64,000 nucleotides of DNA from Nitratireductor aquimarinus (GTDB lineage: Bacteria > Pseudomonadota > Alphaproteobacteria > Rhizobiales > Rhizobiaceae): assembly GCF_046773475.1 (NCBI RefSeq), contig NZ_CP177239.1:3720001-3784000 (forward strand), given 5' to 3'. The notes under the pieces were generated by a model. It saw nothing but the letters and a program-made list of their open reading frames with translations. It searched no databases and was not told where the DNA came from. Positions 17,674 to 24,941 of this stretch are shown here, in pieces (within the stretch, counting starts at the first letter, position 1; the number at the start of each line of letters is the position of its first letter). Made by a program: the position numbers and the translations under genes.

Positions 17674-18339
17674 TCAGCTGTCCTTGTTGCAGGCGATCTC
17701 CAGCCGGGTCGCAAAAATCTTGCTCATGTCGTTGCCCGTCGGATCTTCGAAGAAGGCCTCGGTCAGCGTTTGCTGGTTCTGGGCGAGCGCTTCATCGGGA
17801 TCGGGACGGACGACGCTCTGCGTGCAACCGGCCGGCAGATTGTTGACGGTCATGTAGCTGTCTTCGATGAAGTCGATGGCTGTGTAGAAGGTGGGGTCGT
17901 AGACACCGAGCGAAATCTTGCCGTCGAGGGCGAGCGGCGCTTCGGGCTTCGATTCAAACAGGATGATGAGCTGGTTGTCGACGAAATCGGCAATGAGCCG
18001 GTCCGGCGCTTCCATCGCGACATCCTTGCCGTCCCTGGTTACGAGCTGAAAATAGTTGAAGTCGGCGAGCGAGGCGTGAACGACGCCTGCCACCTCGTCC
18101 AGCTCTTCCTGGCTGAGCGCTAGGTCCTGGTTCTTGTCGAACTCGACCAGCACGGTGCTGGAGAACAGATCATCGAAACGCCACACATGGTGCAGCGATG
18201 CGATGTTGCCCTGATCGTCGACATTCACGTCGAGACGCGCTTCGGCAAAGACATGCGGATGCGCGAATGCGGGAGCCGCGCAGGCGATGGCCAAAAGCGC
18301 GATGCCGGTTCTCAGCATGGATTTTTTGCAAGTCGGCAT
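17674..18339 (-). CDS. DUF1007 family periplasmic protein
   Basis: A 221-residue exported protein of the DUF1007 family. Residues 1-26 form the signal peptide, and the mature protein begins HPHVFAEARL, the signature of the family with two His near the new N-terminus. An EF-hand-like stretch EFDKNQDLALSQEEL is seen around residues 67-81. Family members are encoded next to, or fused with, NicO-type transporters, as here, and are thought to assist metal delivery in the periplasm. It is the first gene of the two-gene operon. Confidence 0.8.
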   Translation of the reverse strand: MPTCKKSMLRTGIALLAIACAAPAFAHPHVFAEARLDVNVDDQGNIASLHHVWRFDDLFSSTVLVEFDKNQDLALSQEELDEVAGVVHASLADFNYFQLVTRDGKDVAMEAPDRLIADFVDNQLIILFESKPEAPLALDGKISLGVYDPTFYTAIDFIEDSYMTVNNLPAGCTQSVVRPDPDEALAQNQQTLTEAFFEDPTGNDMSKIFATRLEIACNKDS

Positions 18340-18407
18340 TTGAAATGTCTGCTCCCGTCTCGTTTGTGCTGTGTTTTACACGAACCCGGCGGAAATTAGA
18401 CCAATTG

Positions 18408-19310
18408 TTAGCGCGTGGGATAATTTTCCTTCAGCCAGCGCGCCAGATAGTCGACGAAAGCGCGCACCTTTGCCGGAAGGTATCGGCGATGCGGGTAGAT
18501 GGCGTAGATGCCCGCGCCATTGGCGGCATTGTCCTGAAGCAGGGGCACGAGACGGCCGGCCTCGACCTCGGGATCGGCGATGAAGTCCGGCAGGACGGCG
18601 AAACCCAGCCCGGAGATCGCGGCAGCGCGCGCGGTCATCGGGCTGTTGACCTCGATGCGCCCGGTGACGGGGATGTTGACGATTTCGCCATCTTCGTCGC
18701 GGAAGGGCCAGTTCTGGCGATAGCGGCTGTTGGTGTCGACGATGCAGGGCAGGTGGGTCAGATCCTGCGGGCTCTTGGGCTCGCCATGGGTGGCGATCAG
18801 CTCCGGGGAAGCGCAGAGCACGACGCGGAAGGGGGCGAGGCGCTTTGCGATGAGCGAGGAATCGGAGAGCTTCGTGATCCGGATCGCAAGGTCGAAACCT
18901 TCTTCCACGAGATCGACGAACCGGTCATCCAGATTGATCTCCAGCGTGATGTCGGGATGCGCCTTGGCAAAATCGATCAGCGACTGGCCGACAGGCGCGT
19001 CGGCGAAGGTGCGCGGGGCGGAAAGGCGGACGCGGCCGCGCACGTCACCGGAGGAATCGCGCACGGATTCAGCCAGGTCTTCCACATCGCGCAGCAGCTC
19101 CACGGCGCGCGCGTAATAGGTGTGGCCGGCTTCCGTCAGCGACAATTGCCTTGTGGTCCGGTTCAGAAGCAGCGCGCCCAGTTCGTCTTCGAGCTCACGC
19201 ACATATTTCGAGAGCAGGGCCTTCGACTTGCCGACCTTGCGGGCGGCTGCGGAGAAGCCTTCCGCTTCGACCACGTCGACAAAGGCGCGCATGCGGCTGA
19301 GGGTGTCCAA
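18408..19310 (-). CDS. LysR family transcriptional regulator
   Basis: A 300-residue LysR-type regulator. The N-terminal winged helix-turn-helix (residues 1-60, with GFSAAARKVGKSKALLSKYVRELEDELG) is followed by a substrate-binding domain from residue 90. The closing PHRRYLPAKVRAFVDYLARWL is typical of the CrgA/AaeR-like branch. It follows the amidase gene in the same direction with only 11 bases between, so the amidase is a candidate target, although LysR genes usually sit divergent from their targets. Confidence 0.88.
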   Translation of the reverse strand: MDTLSRMRAFVDVVEAEGFSAAARKVGKSKALLSKYVRELEDELGALLLNRTTRQLSLTEAGHTYYARAVELLRDVEDLAESVRDSSGDVRGRVRLSAPRTFADAPVGQSLIDFAKAHPDITLEINLDDRFVDLVEEGFDLAIRITKLSDSSLIAKRLAPFRVVLCASPELIATHGEPKSPQDLTHLPCIVDTNSRYRQNWPFRDEDGEIVNIPVTGRIEVNSPMTARAAAISGLGFAVLPDFIADPEVEAGRLVPLLQDNAANGAGIYAIYPHRRYLPAKVRAFVDYLARWLKENYPTR

Positions 19311-19321
19311 GGGCGTATCCT

Positions 19322-20509
19322 TCAGGTTCCGGAGAGAATGTCTGCGGCCATGCGAATGAGCTGCCGGTCGCTGCCGGCTGGCCCGAGAAGCGAGATGCCG
19401 AAGGGGGCATCATGCACGTGACCGAGGGGGAGGGTGATCTGGGGCCAGCCAAGCAGGCCGGCAATGGAGGTGAGGCTGAGCGCGAGGCCGCGGAAACGGT
19501 CCAGCTCCTCCTCGGTCGCACCTTTGAGCGGGGCGACCGTTGGCTGGGTGGGCATGACCAGCACCATGTCGTCTTCGAAGAGCGCTGCGAAATCCTGCTG
19601 GAAGCGGTGGCGTTCGGCACGGGCCCCGGCAACGGTTTCGGCGCTGATCCGGCTGCCGAATTCAAACCGGTCCTTCACGCCGGGGCCAAGCTGGGGTTTT
19701 TCCCTGCGGATGAAATCCCCATGGGACTGCCAGGCCTCGTAAGCCTGAATGGTGCGGAAGCAGGAGAAGAGCGCATCGACCGTTCCGGGAAGGGCGAGAA
19801 ACGCCGCTTCGCGCTGGAAATGACGACCTGTTGCGTGGAGCATGCTTGTGTAGGCGGCGCGCTCCTGCTCGCCGAACAGAAGCGCTTCGAGTTCCGCGAT
19901 CCGGACCGGCTTGGTCAGGCGTGTCCGGTGCGTGTCCTCACCGAGGAGGACATCGCCCACACGGGCATAGAGCGAGGCGTCGCGCGCAAACCAGCCGAAC
20001 GTATCGAAGGAGGGGGCAAGCGGCATCGAACCCTCAAGTGAAATGCGCCCATGGGTGGTGCGCAGGCCGATCAGGCCGCAATAGGAAGCGGGCGCGCGGA
20101 TGGAGCCATTGGTGTCCGAACCGGCGGCGATGTCGGCAAGCCCGCCGGCGACGGCCGCAGCCGAGCCGGAAGAGGAGCCGCCGGTAAAGCGCTGCGGGGC
20201 GGCGCGATTGACCGGAGCCGGGAAGTGGGCGTTGAGCCCGATCATGGAGAAGGTGAGCTCGTCGGTCTGGGTCTTGCCGATGAACTGCGCGCCGGCGTCG
20301 AGCAGGCGCTGGATGGCGGGCGCGGTACCCGTCGCTTCGGGAAAGGCTTTGGCGCGATCCGGATTGCCGCCGCCAGTCGGGTAGCCTTCCACGTCGAAGA
20401 TGTCCTTGACGCCGAGTGTCAGCCCGTTGAGCGGGCCTTCGCCGGAGGCTGGAAGGGGGATGTTCGGGTAGTCGAGGAAAGCATTCAGCGTGTCGCGGGT
20501 CGTTGTCAT
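19322..20509 (-). CDS. Amidase (amidase-signature family)
   Basis: A 395-residue amidase-signature hydrolase. The Ser-cisSer-Lys triad is visible: Lys35 in GVKDIFDV, the cis-Ser at about 112 in GGSSSGSAAAV, and nucleophile Ser136 in GSDTNGSIRAPA. It is shorter than many amidases (450-500), which is usual for the compact rhizobial type. The ATG at 20509 was chosen over a start at 20548 because GAGG lies 7 bases upstream. The amide substrate is unknown. It is divergent from the ornithine decarboxylase leader. Confidence 0.85.
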   Translation of the reverse strand: MTTTRDTLNAFLDYPNIPLPASGEGPLNGLTLGVKDIFDVEGYPTGGGNPDRAKAFPEATGTAPAIQRLLDAGAQFIGKTQTDELTFSMIGLNAHFPAPVNRAAPQRFTGGSSSGSAAAVAGGLADIAAGSDTNGSIRAPASYCGLIGLRTTHGRISLEGSMPLAPSFDTFGWFARDASLYARVGDVLLGEDTHRTRLTKPVRIAELEALLFGEQERAAYTSMLHATGRHFQREAAFLALPGTVDALFSCFRTIQAYEAWQSHGDFIRREKPQLGPGVKDRFEFGSRISAETVAGARAERHRFQQDFAALFEDDMVLVMPTQPTVAPLKGATEEELDRFRGLALSLTSIAGLLGWPQITLPLGHVHDAPFGISLLGPAGSDRQLIRMAADILSGT

Positions 20510-20583
20510 TGTTTTTCCTCGCTGGGTCTTGCGGCAACAGGTTGGCATTCAGGAACTTTTTTTCAAGCACACAAAAATTTTCG

Positions 20584-20612
20584 TTGATTGTGACAGGCGT
20601 TGCCCCTATATC
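20584..20612 (+). promoter_or_regulatory. Candidate sigma-70 promoter for the odc leader
   Basis: TTGATT (20584-20589) and TATATC (20607-20612) are separated by 17 bases. A start near 20619 would give a leader of about 430 nt. Both boxes match consensus at four of six positions. Confidence 0.45.
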
Positions 20613-20618
20613 CGCGCT

Positions 20619-21052
20619 GCCCAAAGTCGCACGTGCCTGTGGGTGTCCGCCGGACCTCGAAAATGGCGAGGAAACCGGTACGGTACCTGGACCTAACCGC
20701 TCCAGTCGATCTTACGGCCAACCGATAGATCGAGGACATCTTGAAGCAACGACGGTGCGGGCCTTTCTGGTGTCTGCCGGCTGTCCAAAAGCCGGGGTTA
20801 CTGAAGAGGCACACCTTCATTGCCGGCAGTGCGGTTGGGGTCTCCCATCCAAAGCTGAGGCAGACAAAGCGCATATTCGCCGCAAGGCGGGAATGCATCG
20901 ATACGCGTTACGCATGACCTGGTTCCGGTGCTCTCCACCTGCCGGCCCCAGTGTGTGCACGCCGCGTCCTTTGTCCACCGCGGATGCCTGACGGCATTTG
21001 CAGTTTCGAAGCTTCGGTAATGCGGCCAGCAGGGCCGCAATTGGAGAGACTG
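20619..21052 (+). ncRNA. Long structured leader of ornithine decarboxylase (speF motif candidate)
   Basis: The 543-base stretch between the amidase and odc starts holds no convincing protein gene but is rich in complementary segments. CTGCCGGC occurs at 20774-20781 and again at 20939-20946, and its complement GCCGGCAG lies between them at 20822-20829. A local hairpin CCGGCT/AGCCGG spans 20777-20795. ATGCC-TGAC-GGCAT forms a hairpin at 20984-20997, and TGCGGCC/GGCCGCA forms one at 21021-21039 just before the Shine-Dalgarno. Alphaproteobacterial speF (ornithine decarboxylase) genes are known to carry a conserved leader of about this length, the speF RNA motif. I assign it by position and structure, not by a covariance search. 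Confidence 0.6.
20893..20991 (+). CDS. Possible leader peptide in the odc leader
   Basis: A 32-codon frame beginning MHRYALRMTWFRCSPPAGPS lies inside the odc leader. AAGGCGGG stands immediately before its ATG. It spans the sequence CTCTCCA (20931-20937) that is complementary to the odc Shine-Dalgarno, so translation of this frame could influence that pairing. There is no homology evidence and the spacing to the AG-rich site is short, so it may be chance. Confidence 0.2.
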   Translation: MHRYALRMTWFRCSPPAGPSVCTPRPLSTADA

Positions 21053-22186
21053 ATGGCCACTCAGCGCATTCTTGACTTCCTCGCCACCCGCCGTCCCGAT
21101 GGTCCCTGCCTGGTCGTTGACCTCGACGTCGTGCATGACAATTACTGCGCCTTTGAAAAGGCGCTGCCCGATTCCAAGATCTATTACGCCGTGAAGGCCA
21201 ATCCGGCCCCGGAGATCCTGCGCCTGCTCGCCCAGCTGGGCTCGAGCTTCGACACCGCTTCGGTGGCCGAAATCGAGATGGCGCTGAACGCCGGCGCGAC
21301 GCCCGACCGCATCTCCTACGGCAACACGATCAAGAAGGAGCGCGACATTGCGCGCGCCTATGAGCTTGGCATTCGCCTGTTCGCGGTGGACTGCGAGGAA
21401 GAGGTGGACAAGATTGCGCGCGTCGCACCGGGCTCGCGCGTGTTCTGCCGCGTGCTGACGGACGGCGCTGGCGCTGAATGGCCGCTGTCGCGCAAGTTCG
21501 GCTGCGTGCCGGCCATGGCCGTGGACGTTCTGCGCCATGCCCGCACGCTTGGCCTCGACCCCTATGGCGTTTCCTTCCATGTCGGCTCGCAGCAGACCGA
21601 TCTCGATGCATGGGACCGCGCGCTGGAAGACGCCCGTGGCGTGTTCGGCGCGCTGGCTGACGAAGGCATCGTGCTGCGCATGGTCAATATGGGCGGTGGC
21701 TTCCCGACCCGCTACCTGCGCGACGTTCCGGCCGCACAGGCCTATGGCCAGGCGATCTTCTCGGCGCTGCGCAAGCATTTCGGCAACCGCATTCCCGAGA
21801 CCATCATCGAGCCGGGCCGCGGCATGGTCGGCAATGCCGGCGTCATCAAGTCGGAAGTCGTGCTGATCTCCAAGAAGGCGGACAACGACAATGTGCGCTG
21901 GGTCTATCTGGACATCGGCAAGTTCGGCGGTCTGGCCGAGACGATGGACGAGGCCATCCGTTACCCGCTGGTGACGCCGCATGACGGCGGTGAGACCGCA
22001 CCCTGCGTTCTGGCCGGCCCGACCTGCGATTCCGCAGACGTGATGTATGAGAAGACGCCCTATCCGCTGCCGCTGTCGCTGACCATTGGCGATGAAGTGC
22101 TGATCGAAGGCACGGGCGCCTACACCACGACCTATGCTTCGGTGGCCTTCAACGGGTTTGAGCCGCTCCGATCCTACGTCATCTGA
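21053..22186 (+). CDS. odc: Ornithine (or lysine/ornithine) decarboxylase, PLP fold type III
   Basis: A 377-residue PLP-dependent decarboxylase of the eukaryotic-like ODC group, converting ornithine to putrescine. The PLP lysine is Lys48 in YYAVKANP. The phosphate/cofactor segments are SFHVGSQQTD and IEPGRGMVGNAG, and the catalytic Cys325 lies in GPTCDSADVMYE. The ATG at 21053 follows GGAGAG; an upstream in-frame GTG at 20951 lies in the leader and is rejected. The related enzymes may accept lysine too. It is followed by a GNAT gene, an arrangement I recall from other rhizobia. Confidence 0.92.
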   Translation: MATQRILDFLATRRPDGPCLVVDLDVVHDNYCAFEKALPDSKIYYAVKANPAPEILRLLAQLGSSFDTASVAEIEMALNAGATPDRISYGNTIKKERDIARAYELGIRLFAVDCEEEVDKIARVAPGSRVFCRVLTDGAGAEWPLSRKFGCVPAMAVDVLRHARTLGLDPYGVSFHVGSQQTDLDAWDRALEDARGVFGALADEGIVLRMVNMGGGFPTRYLRDVPAAQAYGQAIFSALRKHFGNRIPETIIEPGRGMVGNAGVIKSEVVLISKKADNDNVRWVYLDIGKFGGLAETMDEAIRYPLVTPHDGGETAPCVLAGPTCDSADVMYEKTPYPLPLSLTIGDEVLIEGTGAYTTTYASVAFNGFEPLRSYVI

Positions 22187-22201
22187 CGCATCGGACATCC
22201 G

Positions 22202-22223
22202 GCCCGCGCAGGAACGCGCGGGC
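22202..22223 (+). terminator. Hairpin after odc
   Basis: GCCCGCGC (22202-22209) pairs with GCGCGGGC (22216-22223), followed only by TTCCC. It may be a weak terminator or a message-end stabiliser between odc and the GNAT gene. Confidence 0.45.
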
Positions 22224-22314
22224 TTCCCATTCCACACTGCCTCCAGATCGCCCTGCGCCCATTCGGATGCGCAGGGACGATCTGTGCGATCGACAGAACA
22301 TCGAGGACAGGGCC

Positions 22315-22890
22315 ATGACACAGGCTGTTGTCGGTGGGGCGCTTGCGCCTGCCTTCTCCATTCATTGCGAAACAGCGCATGACGAGATCGAGCGCGAGGC
22401 GCTGCTCGACCGCGTCATGGGACCGAAACGCAGGCTGAAATCGTCCGAGGCGCTGCGCCGTGACCGGGTGCCGGCCGAGGGGCTGGCATTTGTTGCGCGC
22501 GATGCGGATGGTTTCATGATCGGGTCGGTGCGTCTCTGGGACGTGCGTCTCGGCGAGGGCGGTCCTGCCGCGCTGCTGCTCGGGCCGCTTGCTGTCGAAA
22601 CGGCGCTTGCCGGGCGCGGGGTGGGCGCGGCCCTGATGCGCCATGCGCTGGCCGAGGCCAGGCGGCTGGAGCACGCAGCCGTTCTTCTGGTGGGAGACGC
22701 CGCCTATTATGAGCGCTTCGGGTTTTCGGCCAGTTTGACGGGTGCGCTTGCCATGCCCGGACCCTATGAGGCGGAACGCTTTCAGGCGCTCGAGTTCAGG
22801 CCCGGCGTGCTTGCCGGTGCTTCCGGGACGCTTGAGGCGAGTGGCCGCCTGATTGCCGCGCGCGCCGGGGCGCATGGGCGGGTTGTCTAG
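22315..22890 (+). CDS. GNAT N-acetyltransferase, YhbS-like
   Basis: A 191-residue acetyltransferase of the YhbS-like GNAT group. The acetyl-CoA motif LAGRGVGAALMRHAL (about residues 101-115) and the following GDAAYYERFGFS are clear. The ATG at 22315 has GAGG upstream and is preferred to an in-frame start at 22267. Its position behind ornithine decarboxylase suggests, without proof, a role on polyamines or related amines. Confidence 0.8.
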   Translation: MTQAVVGGALAPAFSIHCETAHDEIEREALLDRVMGPKRRLKSSEALRRDRVPAEGLAFVARDADGFMIGSVRLWDVRLGEGGPAALLLGPLAVETALAGRGVGAALMRHALAEARRLEHAAVLLVGDAAYYERFGFSASLTGALAMPGPYEAERFQALEFRPGVLAGASGTLEASGRLIAARAGAHGRVV

Positions 22891-22933
22891 GGTTCTGATC
22901 CTGGGGATAAGACCTGCGTGCCATTCCGAAATG

Positions 22934-22974
22934 AAAAAGGGCGGAGCGCTTTCCTGACAAAAGCGACCCGCCCT
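22934..22974 (-). terminator. Intrinsic terminator of the SCP2 gene
   Basis: Two stacked stems (AGGGCGG/CCGCCCT and CGCTTT/AAAGCG around a 2x2 internal loop, 22938-22974) are followed on the minus strand by five T. It ends the SCP2 transcript and lies opposite to the end of the GNAT gene. Confidence 0.8.
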
Positions 22975-23026
22975 GATGCGTTATGGTTCCTGCAATGGTG
23001 CAGGAGACCTGCTGTTCAGCTGTCGT

Positions 23027-23308
23027 TTAGAGCACCTGGCTGAGCTGCATGGCGACGGACATGTCTCCGGCCACCTTGAGTTTTCCCTGCATGAAAGCGG
23101 CTGTCGGGTCGAGATCGCCCGCGATCATGGCCTCGAGGTCTTCCTTGGCGAGGCTGATGACACAATCGGCATCACCGTTCTCGGTGGAGACGCTGTTTCC
23201 GTCGATGACGATGACACCGTCATCGCCGCAATCGAATTTCACCGAGCTGCCAAAGCCCGAATCTGCGACACGTGCTTTCACCTTCTCGGCAATTGCGTCC
23301 ATCCCCAT
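23027..23308 (-). CDS. SCP2 sterol-binding domain protein
   Basis: A 93-residue stand-alone SCP2 domain, a small lipid-binding fold. Visible are the central IDGNSVSTENGDADCVISLAKEDLEAMIAGDLDPTAAFMQGKLKVAGDMSVAMQL blocks (positions about 36-90), the most conserved part of the family. Bacterial members bind acyl chains or lipids but their tasks are poorly known. Transcribed singly, with a perfect inverted repeat in the promoter region and an intrinsic terminator. Confidence 0.85.
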   Translation of the reverse strand: MGMDAIAEKVKARVADSGFGSSVKFDCGDDGVIVIDGNSVSTENGDADCVISLAKEDLEAMIAGDLDPTAAFMQGKLKVAGDMSVAMQLSQVL

Positions 23309-23403
23309 GCGTATTCTCCCTGTAACCCGGATGCGCTTTCTTGTTTCGATGGCTTCACCCGCTCTGAGAGCGTGCGGCCTGACATGGCGACACTAGTCAT
23401 TTG

Positions 23404-23419
23404 TTGACGTTTACGTCAA
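23404..23419 (-). promoter_or_regulatory. Inverted repeat operator in front of the SCP2 gene
   Basis: The perfect repeat TTGACGTTTACGTCAA reads as TTGACGTAAACGTCAA on the coding strand, so its left arm doubles as a good -35 box. It lies about 95 bases before the SCP2 start. It resembles the sites of MerR-type LiuR regulators of acyl-CoA catabolism as I remember them. Confidence 0.5.
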
Positions 23420-23433
23420 TGTTTTTCTGGCGT

Positions 23434-23967
23434 TCACCGGCGCGGTAGCGGGGTTCTTTTCTTGGGGGCCAGCAGGCGGTCGAGCAGTGCTATGAGGGCG
23501 TTGCGGTTGTCCTCTCCGCCCAGTTTGTCGATGATCCGCTTCTCATGCTGTGCCCAGAGCTTCGAGATTTCGGTGATGAAATCCGCGCCCTTCTCGGTGA
23601 GGTGCAGAGAGTGGGAGCGGCGGTCTATGTCGCCCTTCCGGCGTTCGGCAAGGCCACGGTTTTCCAGACAGTCCATCAATGCGACGAAATTGGCGCGCTT
23701 GATGCCGAGCTGTTCTGCAACTTCGGTCTGCTTCTGGCCGGGGTTTGCGGCGATCAGGGAAAGCACCGCAAACTCGGTTGGACGCAACTTCACCGAAGCG
23801 AACGACTTCTGAAAATCCTGGAAGACTGCAAGCTGCGCACGACGCAGCTTGTATCCGATGGCCGTTGCCAGGGGCGGTAAACACGAACCGTTGGTGTCGG
23901 TGTCAAAAGCTTCGATATATTCCTTATCCGTGGTCGGCGGCGAAATATCGACCGTGGTGTGCGTCAT
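23434..23967 (-). CDS. MarR family transcriptional regulator
   Basis: A 177-residue winged-helix regulator. The MarR core is at residues 45-160: LRPTEFAVLSLIAANPGQKQTEVAEQLGIKRANFVALMDCLENRGLAERRKGDIDRRSHSLHLTEKG. The wing DRRSHSLHLTEKG is standard for the family. The ATG at 23967 was chosen because upstream codons lack domain character. It has an N-terminal extension of about 30 residues. The long AT-rich region upstream carries a perfect inverted repeat that could be its operator. Confidence 0.85.
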   Translation of the reverse strand: MTHTTVDISPPTTDKEYIEAFDTDTNGSCLPPLATAIGYKLRRAQLAVFQDFQKSFASVKLRPTEFAVLSLIAANPGQKQTEVAEQLGIKRANFVALMDCLENRGLAERRKGDIDRRSHSLHLTEKGADFITEISKLWAQHEKRIIDKLGGEDNRNALIALLDRLLAPKKRTPLPRR

Positions 23968-24099
23968 CGTCACTATAAATCTCCAAAATATACTCTTTCG
24001 GCCCGCGCGAAGGGCGGCAACGAAACAGCGCTCTGCACCCCGGACGAAAAATGACCGGGATAATCGCAGTAGCAAAAGACTGTTTGCATAGGTTCGCTG

Positions 24100-24118
24100 T
24101 ATAAGGCAACGCCTTATA
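24100..24118. promoter_or_regulatory. Perfect 8-bp inverted repeat, candidate MarR operator
   Basis: TATAAGGC-AAC-GCCTTATA is a perfect 19-base palindrome with a 3-base centre, of the size bound by MarR dimers. It lies 133 bases before the MarR gene start in an AT-rich promoter region. Confidence 0.5.
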
Positions 24119-24333
24119 TCTGCATTAAACAAATCGATTTTGGACAGGAATGAGGCGTTCGGAAACAAAAGTTCACGAATTAGGCTAATTTCGCAAAAAA
24201 TGGCCGTCCTGCGATAGCTTTTATTCTTTATAATATTTCAAGTTTTAAAATTATAATCTCTATTCTCGGCGTGCTGAGGCTTGAAGCTTTTGGGGGCGAT
24301 CCATCGGCTTTGCCTGATCTCAGACAAGCAAAA

Positions 24334-24361
24334 GCCCTGAAAACCATGGCGATTTTCAGGG
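24334..24361 (-). terminator. Terminator at the end of the rem-flgE...fliR operon
   Basis: CCCTGAAAA (24335-24343) pairs perfectly with TTTTCAGGG (24353-24361); on the minus strand GCTTTTGCTT follows. It lies about 60 bases after the last flagellar gene. Confidence 0.75.
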
Positions 24362-24422
24362 TCTGGGATATTTGGCTCGCAGAAGGTGTTTCAGGAGCAG
24401 GACGACAGTGTCAGTCGTGTCC

Positions 24423-24941
24423 CTAGTGATCGGTTTTTGATGCGGGTGCGCTGCTCTCGGAATCCGGACCGAGCCGGCTCCGTGCTCCCTGATTGCGGAT
24501 TTCCGCTTTCGACAGATAGTCGGCCTGCTCGATAAACACTTCATGGACGAGTTCGTCGCCGACCCGGGCATTGATGCTCTCGATCAGCCCGTCGCGAAAG
24601 GCGTTTACGTTAAAACCGTCTTCGCTTGCGTAATCGATGGTGGGGTTGGCGTAGAGATGGGAGTAGATCTCGTCCACCAGCATGGCGTCCATGGGAATGC
24701 TGAGCGCCTTGATCTTCTTGGAATCCACCGAATAGGACAGGCGCGCGAGGAAATAGCCATCCACCGCGCCGTTCTTCACGACCGGCACCGAGATCACGTC
24801 GGTGCTCACATAGTCGAGGCCGCCGAAGAAGGCGGGCGGCGGCTCGGCGCTGTTCTTGGCCTGTGAGAACTGGAACGAATAAAGCATCGTTCCCACCGTG
24901 ACGGCGCAGATCCACAGGGCTGCAAGGACGAACTTGATCAT
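24423..24941 (-). CDS. Unknown protein at the end of the flagellar operon, membrane-anchored
   Basis: A 172-residue protein with one N-terminal hydrophobic helix (residues 3-24) and a soluble, probably periplasmic remainder. The remainder contains YVSTDVISVPVVKNGAVDGYFLARLSYSVDSKK and a conserved-looking MLVDEIYSHLY region, then a polar tail. A gene of this kind sits at the same place in other rhizobial flagellar loci, from memory. It overlaps the FlgN-like gene by 4 bases, so co-translation is likely. The pattern (helix plus periplasmic domain with VxGYFLARLS) is reminiscent of FliL-like partners, but I cannot assign it. Confidence 0.7.
   Translation of the reverse strand: MIKFVLAALWICAVTVGTMLYSFQFSQAKNSAEPPPAFFGGLDYVSTDVISVPVVKNGAVDGYFLARLSYSVDSKKIKALSIPMDAMLVDEIYSHLYANPTIDYASEDGFNVNAFRDGLIESINARVGDELVHEVFIEQADYLSKAEIRNQGARSRLGPDSESSAPASKTDH

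Larger units (their letters stand above)
23968..24422. other. AT-rich intergenic region between the MarR gene and the flagellar locus
   Basis: This 455-base stretch has no supported gene. It is clearly richer in A and T than the rest (especially 24160-24280). It contains the inverted repeat at 24100-24118, the probable MarR promoter, and the flagellar operon terminator at 24334-24361. Confidence 0.7.

Noticed and set aside
20503..20892. Plus-strand open frame in the odc leader
   Set aside because: No ribosome site, no domain, and the region is better explained as structured leader RNA.
20798..22321. 507-residue minus-strand open frame across odc
   Set aside because: Antisense to ornithine decarboxylase and its leader; no recognisable motif.
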